From: Hofstenia miamia
Taxonomy: Eukaryota > Xenacoelomorpha > Acoela
Length of the DNA: 64,000 bases
Direction: 5' to 3'
NCBI GenBank assembly: GCA_004352715.1
Contig: SCFE01000001.1
Coordinates: 3,297,106-3,361,105 of the forward strand
In this document: positions 56,762-64,000 of the stretch, piece after piece
Layout: each line of letters starts with the position of its first letter
Numbering within the stretch: the stretch's first letter is position 1
The notes under the pieces: model-generated
The model's input: only the letters and a program-made list of their open reading frames with translations
What the model was told of the DNA's origin: nothing
Databases searched by the model: none
Translations under genes and position numbers: made by a program

Positions 56762-59689
56762 CTAACAACCATATCTTGATAAAAGAAGTGTAGCATTTCC
56801 CCGCTGTAAAATTACTGACAATTGCTGAAAAAAGTATGTAGAAACCGTATTCAGATCGCAAGAGGCATTTCTGGCAGAAGACATAAAAGACATCTTGGAG
56901 AATACTTTGATAGCAATTGGTGACCATCCTCCTAGAGCTTCCACTGATAGTGGTATGAAGGATATACCAGCTGCTGAACATGATTCTGCGTATTTAGTAA
57001 GCTTTCGGTTGTCTGAAACTTCCAGAGCATGACCAGCATTAGTACCCGCAAGAGAAACAATCGAAGGCTGCAGTGAACTAATTACAGTCACGTCTAGAGC
57101 AGCTGGTCGGCCAGAAGACCAGCATGGCAAAAAGATGTCCCCAGGACGAGCACGAGACTCAGTGAGGTTAGACTTTTCAAGCACCGGAGACAAAGCACAT
57201 TTCGAAGCAGTTGCAAAAATAGCGTCCCTGAGTCGATCATGGCGCGCAATTCTTTCACCATCAACCGCGCAGGACATGGCATGATCACCGAATAAATCCA
57301 AAGGCTTAAAGCATTTTGGACATTTTTTGTCATCATTAATTAAGGGGATGCCAAGCCGATAACAAAGCAAAATTCGGAATTCTGCAGGAGCGAAAGAAAG
57401 ACCAAGTGCTTTCAAGGGAATGGCAGCCAACCAATCCCCACTTCCTGGTATGGAACAAGAGAGAAGTCTTGCTTTATCGCGAGGAGACAAACTGGAGGAT
57501 AAACAAGTATTCTGGCTAACTTGTTGTAAAAGTGAACAAATAGACTTCTGTGCTTTTGGCGCCATGTGTAAAGGCATTTCAGTCAACGCTATTCCTTTGC
57601 TAGAAAGTTCTTGCAAACACTGATGTGGCACAGAGTAAATATAATCATCAATAGAAACAATCTGTTTACATAGTTCTTTATTGTCCACATATGACCCTAA
57701 GAACGCTGCAGAAGCAATTGTTGACGCTAGTGGTAATCCAAGACCTCCTTTAGCAATTGGCAAGGATGCTTGTAGTCTTTGTGACACAGAAACAGCTGAA
57801 CCTGCTATACTTTCTAGAGACTGATGAACTGCTGAATCAAATTCTTCCAATTCTGCTGTAACAGTTGCGGGATTAGAAGTTCTTAAACAAAACGATATCT
57901 TAGGTAGTGAGGCACAGCTCCTTAACAGATGTAATTCTAACTGTGGATCTTCAAGTAATTTTATTTCATTCATAATTTGAATGGACTTAGAAACACGTTT
58001 CGAGAAGAACTCTTGGACAAATTTTGGAGACTTGGAGATAGGAGCTCCAAGAGTGACAATACCATCTTTTCGTCTGTTGATTGTTTTGGGCAAAGCACTG
58101 AAATCGCAATTAGGATTAGGCGACCAAACTTCACATTTAGTTAAACTAATTTCCAAGCCTACTTTTTTCATAGCTAACACCACAAACTCAAATACTTTAC
58201 ACAAAGATGGAACGTCCCCAACCAGAGAACCATCATCTAAATACCATGCGTTGCATGCTAATTCAGGAAATTTATCTTTGATAGCAGAAACGATTGGGTG
58301 AATAGCTAAAGCAAACAAAAGGGGAGCCAAGGGATCACCTTGTTGAACACCGCAAGCTGAAAGCAAGGATTTAGATCCAAATTTCAATCGAGAAGGCTGG
58401 GAGTAGCAAAAATAAACCCAAGGATATAGCTGTGGAAAATGAAGTTTAACCTGAGAAAGTATTGCTGAACGATTAAGACTGTTAAATGCATTTTTGATGT
58501 CTACCTGGAGAAATGCTAAATTTGTCTTCGATCCAACAGCTTCCACCAATCCATTCAAAGCATGGATGACGGCTTCACAACCTCCCTTAATGCCTACACC
58601 AACTTGAAGTGGAGAAAAAAGAGCAGCTGCCTTATTCCTTGACAATTGACATAAGCATTTGGCAATCAATCTTCGAAGAACTTCTCCCACAGCAATTGGG
58701 CGAATTCCACCGTCCTTTTTCTTCAATGCAAAAAGATTAGCTCCACAAAGATATGGTGCAATTTCATCAGGAGCATTACCAGATATTAAACAGTTGATTA
58801 CTTCGAGCACCGATGCAATTGCTTTGTCCCCATATTCAGGAGTTGGGCATTGGAATGCATTAATCAGATGGGAAGCATAAAGTTTAGAGACACCGGCAGC
58901 AGAATCCCTGGGAAAGCTTTTCACACATTTAATCAGAATGTCTTTGTTTATCACAAATGGCTCTGTGTCTTCGGTACTATAATCTATTTTATTTTTTGAA
59001 GTGTTGGGATGCTTCTCCTTTAGTGCATGAAATGTTTCCTCATCAAAGCTTAGACCATCAGATCTTAGGGCTGCTATGGCTCTACGAAAACTGCCTTCGT
59101 GACCAAGCTGTCTAGCTCTCTTAAGATTTTGGCTGGAACTGACAGAAGATGATTTATTTTTAATGTTGCCAGAACTTACAGTTGCTTCGTACCAAAGTTG
59201 AGCATAATCACCATTCAACCAACGCTCTAAGCGGCTCTTGAGAATTGACTCTTCGTATTTCAGGTGTTTGGAGCCCCCACGAGGAGGAGACCGGAGAACA
59301 CAAGCAGGCAAAATAAAAATCTCCACCCAATGATTAATGAAACTTGGTTCCCGCTTAACCTTACTAAAAGAGTGATTCACAGCTTTAGCCCAGAGATTAC
59401 GGCAGCTGATTGGAACGATCTTCCTGGTAGGAATCGAAAACATTTCAATATCAGAAAGTGAGGGAAATACAGGCGTTATTCCAAGTGAACGAGGTGGTAG
59501 CCCTGAACCTTCACATCTGGAACCATTGACAATATGATGTTTGACAAGTCCTGAACGTTTACATAAATCAGAAGCATGCAGACATATGCTACAAATGTTA
59601 GTATTTTGTTTAAGTATACAAACGCTTTGAATTAATAAATCCTTTGATTTTTTTCTTAATGAATGAATGTTTGTCACTCCAGTATTCAT
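56762..59689 (-). CDS. 975-aa reverse transcriptase with zinc finger and restriction-like endonuclease-like C terminus
   Basis: Complete ORF: ATG at 59,689 with an in-frame TAA five codons upstream, and TAG at 56,762. Residues 33-59 form a C-x2-C-x14/15-H-x7-C finger (CSIC...KHHIVNGSRC). RT blocks follow: DSAAGVSKLYASHLINAF, LFALKKKDGGIRPIAVGEVL, LQVDIKNAFNSLN (A; catalytic D), GVQQGDPLAPLLFALAIHPI (B, unusual Q-Q), AWYLDDGSLVGD (C; Y-L-D-D) and GLEISLTKCEVW (D). The C-terminal third has a C-x2-C-x9-H-x3-C knuckle followed by RH (CPKCFKPLDLFGDHAMSC), then RPGDIFLPCW, AALDVTVISS and KLTKYAESC. This arrangement resembles the knuckle plus PD-(D/E)xK endonuclease of R2/R4/NeSL-type LINEs. A self-contained RLE-class retrotransposon ORF is the best call; clade unassigned (Utopia-like is possible). 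A domesticated gene cannot be excluded. Confidence 0.8.
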   Translation of the reverse strand: MNTGVTNIHSLRKKSKDLLIQSVCILKQNTNICSICLHASDLCKRSGLVKHHIVNGSRCEGSGLPPRSLGITPVFPSLSDIEMFSIPTRKIVPISCRNLWAKAVNHSFSKVKREPSFINHWVEIFILPACVLRSPPRGGSKHLKYEESILKSRLERWLNGDYAQLWYEATVSSGNIKNKSSSVSSSQNLKRARQLGHEGSFRRAIAALRSDGLSFDEETFHALKEKHPNTSKNKIDYSTEDTEPFVINKDILIKCVKSFPRDSAAGVSKLYASHLINAFQCPTPEYGDKAIASVLEVINCLISGNAPDEIAPYLCGANLFALKKKDGGIRPIAVGEVLRRLIAKCLCQLSRNKAAALFSPLQVGVGIKGGCEAVIHALNGLVEAVGSKTNLAFLQVDIKNAFNSLNRSAILSQVKLHFPQLYPWVYFCYSQPSRLKFGSKSLLSACGVQQGDPLAPLLFALAIHPIVSAIKDKFPELACNAWYLDDGSLVGDVPSLCKVFEFVVLAMKKVGLEISLTKCEVWSPNPNCDFSALPKTINRRKDGIVTLGAPISKSPKFVQEFFSKRVSKSIQIMNEIKLLEDPQLELHLLRSCASLPKISFCLRTSNPATVTAELEEFDSAVHQSLESIAGSAVSVSQRLQASLPIAKGGLGLPLASTIASAAFLGSYVDNKELCKQIVSIDDYIYSVPHQCLQELSSKGIALTEMPLHMAPKAQKSICSLLQQVSQNTCLSSSLSPRDKARLLSCSIPGSGDWLAAIPLKALGLSFAPAEFRILLCYRLGIPLINDDKKCPKCFKPLDLFGDHAMSCAVDGERIARHDRLRDAIFATASKCALSPVLEKSNLTESRARPGDIFLPCWSSGRPAALDVTVISSLQPSIVSLAGTNAGHALEVSDNRKLTKYAESCSAAGISFIPLSVEALGGWSPIAIKVFSKMSFMSSARNASCDLNTVSTYFFQQLSVILQRGNATLLLSRYGC

Positions 59690-59865
59690 TGCAATTAATT
59701 ACTTTGCATGTATTAAGATTATCTATAAAACAGTGAAGTTCTAGGATGACGCATTTATTGATTTCTTAATATGAAAGATTGGCAAATTCATTTATTCCAA
59801 CATTCATTTAAATGAGCTTTCTAATTAAGAACAATTTGAAAATTTTAATTGTAAATTGCTTTCAA

Positions 59866-59886
59866 TATATATATATATATATATAT
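59866..59886. repeat. (TA)n microsatellite
   Basis: About ten TA units in the 5' flank of the RT ORF. Confidence 0.95.
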
Positions 59887-60302
59887 AACCATCGGGTTAT
59901 AATGTGGAAACTGCATTTATTTATCTACCTAAGAAATTGTCTGCGAAGTGACGTAATATAAGCCAGGATTATTTTGACCAAGCTCATCTCTAGAATTTAA
60001 TGCAATCTTAGAACTTCAAAAAAATAAGTAAGGGTCGAAGTTTAATAGTTAAACAGGCCTGGTAGTCACTAAAGATGTGCGGGTTGAGATTTTTAATGCC
60101 ACAAAAAATAATTTATTACCCGTACCCGAGAATATAATTTTCTTTGCTCCCATTAAGCAATAAGAAAATTTCAACAATGCTTCTAACACAATTCACATTC
60201 ATTATGTGTCAATTTTTTCTAAGTATAAATTATGATATTTTGAAGAAATATTCTTCACCCCCTAGACTTCCCCGTACTTTTGTGTTATCTGCCCCCCAAA
60301 AC

Positions 60303-60480
60303 TCTATAGATGCAATGAGCAGTCGTTACTTTTGTGTTTTCTCCTACACTCAAATGTTTGCAAAAATAATCTAATTTATCAACATAATGTTTATAACCTG
60401 AATACGAAACCTAGCCTAACCCAAACCCTAACTCTAACCACACCCCTAACCCAAAGTATAACCCTAACCTTAAGCTAAAT
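60303..60480 (+). repeat. Left arm of a 2.3-kb inverted repeat
   Basis: Starts TCTATAGATGCAATGAGCAG and runs inward through AATTTATCAACATAAT into CCCTAA-like words (AACCCAAACCCTAACTC). The reverse complement is at 62,430-62,617. Just outside the arm, GTACTTTTGTGTTATCTG (60,273-60,290) repeats the sequence inside, so the arm edge holds a short tandem repeat. Confidence 0.7.
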
Positions 60481-60804
60481 TCGACCATAAGTCTAGTCTT
60501 ACCCCAAACCATAAACCCAACATTATACTATGTTATTTATCATGACAGAGTCGCTCAAGGAAAACATTCATTCATTTATGTAAGCAAAGTAACTACGTGA
60601 AAAGATGTGAGGGAAAAGACGCTGTTTTGATTGGATAAACGCATTGCCAAATCTAATAATTGCTTTGTAAAAAAACAAATGCCGCGTGGTTGAACCACTA
60701 ATTAATACGAAACAATTCTATTCAGAATAAATATGAACAAAAAGAACAAAAACAAATCGTCAAAAAATGCAATAAAAAATATGTAAATCTAATGTAAATT
60801 ATAA

Positions 60805-62335
60805 GATAAGATCACTTGCATTACAAATAAACGTCATTTCTCAGTAGTTTGTTGAATAATTTTAATTTTGATTGATTTCTTATATCACTGTCTAAAGGCA
60901 TTCCACAATTTGATTAAATTTAAGCTATAGGAACTGTCCCAGAATTTTGTGCTGGTTTTTGAGTATTGATGCTGCTTTATTACCTCTGTTAGTCTTGTTG
61001 GTGTATCTATCAAGAAACTTAATTGATTTATGATCAAACATGAATTTATGGAATAGATTTAAAGATTGAAGTTTTATAGTTTCATATGGAGGTAAAATGT
61101 TTAATTGTTTCATTATGTAATTTACTGATTCATATTTTGGGATACTATACATAGTACGAATCGCCCAATTGATTGCTTCAGTCACTTTCTTTTTGTGTTG
61201 GGTAGATAGACTAATCAATAGAAATGAACAATAGTTCAAATTTGACAGTACAAAGGCATGCAAAACTTCAACATGTTCAGATAGATGCCTCAACGCGTAT
61301 AACTAGCGGATTCCCTTGCACATCTTACTGATTTTGTTCTGAAAAAATTTGTGAAAACTAATTTATTATCAATATCCACACCTAGGTAATTTATGTTGGT
61401 TTGACTATTTACAGTTTCCTGTAAAATATTAATTTGAGCATGTGGTTCATTTATATCATTAAAGAAAACTCCGAACTGCGTCTTGTTTGTGTTTATTTTA
61501 TGACAATTATTAGTGAGATATTCCGTCACTATCAAGATCTCTCTCTGCAATTTTGCTTTAGCATTATCAAGTCTGTTGCCGGTAGAAATACAAATATCAT
61601 CCGCACACAAAATTAGCTCAGATTTTTTCACAACTGATTGTATGTCATCGATATACAAAGTAAATAACAGCGGACCTAAAACAGTCCCTTGAGGCACTCC
61701 TCTCAAGGTAGTTTCATAATTGGAAAAAGTGTTATTTAACTTAACTCTTTGCAATCTATTCTGAACGAAATCCTCAAGCAATTTTACAGCATCAGCACTA
61801 AAATTCGTGTGTAGTAACTTTTCCATTAACAACATGTGGTCTATTCTATCAAAGGCTTTGCTCAGGTCAAGGGGGCAATACATGAACAAAGGTTAGAGTT
61901 TAAGTTTGATCATGGTCTCTGTTAATCTCACCACACAATGAGAACTTGAAGATGACTTCTTATATGCAAATTGATTGTCAGAAAGTAAATTATTGTCTTC
62001 TATATACTCAACTATTTGTTCAAAAAGTAGCTTTTCAAAACATTTGGTGAAGGGATTGATGATGGCAATAGAGCCGTAGTTTGATTGTTGGAAAAATGGA
62101 ACTGCTGATGGCATCGTTTACAATGGACTGGAAGTGTCCGAGGATGCAGTCATCAAGTTTTTTAGTAATGTGAATTGGAACACCATATGAACCCACCGAC
62201 TTGTTTTTCAAGCTATTAATTGCTCGTCTGATTTTGTATAGTGAAACGAAGGAGAAATGGAAAGGCTTACTGTCACACAATCTATGAGAACGAGTCAGCG
62301 TTGTATTTCTATGAAGACTAAAATTTCCCATGTTT
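60805..62335 (-). mobile_element. LINE family B relative, decayed
   Basis: Minus-strand LINE with ORF2 pieces from 62,331 to 60,925 and the same AAGATAAGAT 3' tail (about 60,802-60,811) as the LINE at 51.9 kb. The 5' part with the endonuclease is missing. It lies inside the inverted repeat, so either it inserted into an older palindromic element or the arms belong to one structure. Confidence 0.8.
60925..62331 (-). pseudogene. LINE reverse transcriptase, frameshifted
   Basis: Minus frames in order: SLKNKSVGSYGVP (62,200), CFEKLLFEQIVEYIEDNNLL (about 62,035), LDLSKAFDRIDHMLL (A, about 61,870), LRGVPQGTVLGPLLFTLYID (B, about 61,700) and LCADDICIST (C, about 61,610; both D present). NYLGVDIDNKLVF follows, then a shift at about 61,290 into the thumb and C-terminal part (61,293-60,925). 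Three or more frame breaks. Confidence 0.8.
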
Positions 62336-62429
62336 ATAAAAGCCTTATAAAAGTTTATAATTAGCTTATTAATAGCATTATATTAAAATAATTTGCATGT
62401 TCCTTCTACATAATGTTTGGGGTATGGCT

Positions 62430-62617
62430 TAGGTAAAGTTTAGGAATATTGTGCGGTTTAGTTTAGGTAAGGGTTAGGTTTATGGTATGGGTTAGTGTAG
62501 TGTCGGAAAGGGGTTTAAATTAGGTTTATGATTATATTGATAAACTAGCATATTTTTGAAATAATTTGAATGGGGGGGGGATAACCTAAAAGTACCGACT
62601 GCTCATTGCATCTATAG
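62430..62617 (-). repeat. Right arm of the 2.3-kb inverted repeat
   Basis: Reverse complement of the left arm: CTATAGATGCAATGAGCAGT on minus from 62,617, then TTTATCAATATAATC, then TAACCC-like words down to about 62,430. A run of nine G at 62,572-62,580 interrupts it. The arms enclose a LINE copy. Confidence 0.7.
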
Positions 62618-62639
62618 GGATATTATCGGTTTTTCCCCA

Positions 62640-63640
62640 ATTTCAAACAATTTTCTCCAAGACTCTTAAGAACGTTGGTATAACTCGAATATTTACACAT
62701 CTATTGATAAAAAGTTGAAAATCTCTGATAATTAATTTTTCATGACCTAGTTTGCAAAAACTTTTACATTCTCCCCATACGTAATGTTTATATACTAAAT
62801 CCCATGGCAGCAACAACTATTTTTCTTTTTGTAAATAGATCCCCTAAGCGATCGTGATGTAAGGAACAACATGAAAGAGGAAGCGATTGCCTATGCAATG
62901 GTGTTTTCAGATTTTAAATCTTTATTATTAAGTGAACACTAAACAATTTTTTTAGACCATAATAAATTGTCAAAAATTCCTGGGTTGCGGTTGCTTAGGT
63001 GCAAAATACACATGTGTGGAAAGTTGTCCCGTACGCGATAATAATTATTTCTTCAATCAATATGTTAAATATGTAAATTGTGGCAGATTAAAAAGAAACA
63101 TTGACTGAAAATTTTACCAGAGCATGTGGACATTTTAAAAGGGCAAGCACTTCTCCAAATTTGCGAATTGTTGGTGAATGTGCACCCATGAAATTCTGTA
63201 GTATGCTAAAATAATCTAATTAGTTTAATCCTAAACAGTTTGGTGTCCTTTCACACTTTCAAAAAATTTTCTCCAAACTGATTAGAAAATGTACAAATTA
63301 TGATTTATGAGCCATGGACACATTTATTGATGAACGTTGAAAAAGCGTGCTCTTGGGGCAGGGAATGTTTGAAAATATTGACTATATTTCTTGGAAAATT
63401 TTATTTTTTTTAAAAAGTAACCATTCATTTAAATATAAGGTTTAGAGCAAATCGACAACATCAAATTTTGGCTTGTAGATACGACTCCTGAAGCAGTTGT
63501 ACACAAAGTTTGATGTAGCAATGCCAAAGAGTTACAAGTGCAAAAATTTTTCAGGAAATCATAAATAATTAAGAATTACAAAGCTGCTTAAGAGTAAAGA
63601 TGTTATTCATTGGCATAGACTGTTTTTTGATACTTAGAAA
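62640..63640. other. No gene seen
   Basis: AT-rich, ordinary CpG, no ORF or terminal repeat recognised. Confidence 0.45.
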
Positions 63641-63664
63641 CATTATATTTTTAATATAATAATC

Positions 63665-64000
63665 ATGTATCAGATAAAAGTGGTTTGAATTTCATTGATA
63701 TTGGTAGCAAAATATATTGAATCATCTGCACATAAAATACATTTTATTTTTATGTGATTTGAAATATCCATTATATATATATTGAATAACAGAACCGAAC
63801 ATTGTGGTAAACCTCGTTTAATTTTTAAAAGATTTGATGATTCATTTTTAAATTTTAAAAATTGAATTCTATTATTTAAGTAAACAGAAATTAATGAAAA
63901 TGAAATAAGATCAAAATTGTAACTGTCATTTTTTTATCAATATTCTATTATCTATTGAGTTGGATGCTTTTGCAAGATCAAAAATATAATGGAAATACTT
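63665..64000 (-). pseudogene. LINE reverse transcriptase fragment running off the window
   Basis: From the window edge on minus: FDLAKASNSIDNRILIKK then a stop (motif A; L-S-K-A-F-D usual). Then IKRGLPQCSVLLFNIYIMDI (motif B) near 63,820, and CILCADDSIYFATN (motif C) near 63,745. The frame is too broken to be active. More of the element should lie beyond 64,000. Confidence 0.8.

Noticed and set aside
57420-59461. Plus-strand frames opposite the 975-codon RT
   Set aside because: Shadows of the minus-strand ORF.
60395-60510. Interstitial telomere (CCCTAA)n
   Set aside because: The words are too degenerate and irregular for a true telomeric array; better explained as part of the inverted-repeat arm.

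Overview
The window looks like nuclear DNA of an invertebrate animal (metazoan not proven). It is AT-rich, scaffolded with N gaps (1,000 N at 43,662-44,661; 257 N at 21,984-22,240; single N at 13,136 and 54,383), and filled with eukaryotic transposable elements: APE-type LINEs, Penelope-like elements (PLEs), Ty3/gypsy LTR elements, Tc1/mariner and hAT DNA transposons, and (TA)n tracts. Host coding sequence is sparse. The one clear host-type gene is a SURP-domain, SUGP1-like splicing-factor reading frame at about 44.97-46.03 kb (+). A short unassigned exon candidate lies head-to-head with it at 43.3-43.5 kb (-). No bacterial operon logic, CRISPR array or rRNA is visible.

Layout. 0-3.1 kb: AT-rich DNA, a broken DDE transposase and an inverted-repeat element. 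3.4-5.6 kb: a decayed LINE (-). 5.8-10.9 kb: mostly unassigned, with a 21-bp minisatellite and one possible exon. 10.9-12.35 kb: the 5' part of a CR1/L2-like LINE (+), with esterase-type ORF1 and the start of the endonuclease. 12.36-14.4 kb: two overlapping PLE fragments with GIY-YIG endonuclease. 14.4-16.9 kb: a second, longer copy of the first LINE family (-), including ORF1. 17.8-36.2 kb: a nest of Ty3/gypsy elements. One 3' half on + has its LTR end inside the integrase of a second element on -; a third element on - has LTR remnants, gag, protease and integrase but no reverse transcriptase, plus a long unidentified 3' ORF region. Two solo LTRs with 4-bp target duplications and two hAT-type MITEs lie in or beside them. 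39-41.5 kb: another decayed LINE (-). 43.3-46.2 kb: host-gene candidates. 47.5-55.6 kb: PLE and LINE pieces and a Tc1-like element. 56.76-59.69 kb (-): an uninterrupted 975-codon reverse transcriptase ORF with zinc-finger-like N terminus and a restriction-like endonuclease-like C terminus. 60.3-62.6 kb: a LINE bracketed by inverted repeats. 63.7-64.0 kb: one more LINE fragment.

Most elements are dead: stops, frameshifts, truncations and nested insertions are common. The exceptions are the 975-codon RT and the 430-codon LINE RT at 52.1-53.4 kb. The ~20 kb gypsy block (about 17.8-38.2 kb) is strikingly poor in CpG compared with both flanks, which suggests either long-term methylation decay of that block or a scaffold join. 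Genes do not form a pathway; the relationships are insertion chronology (element in element) and shared element termini.
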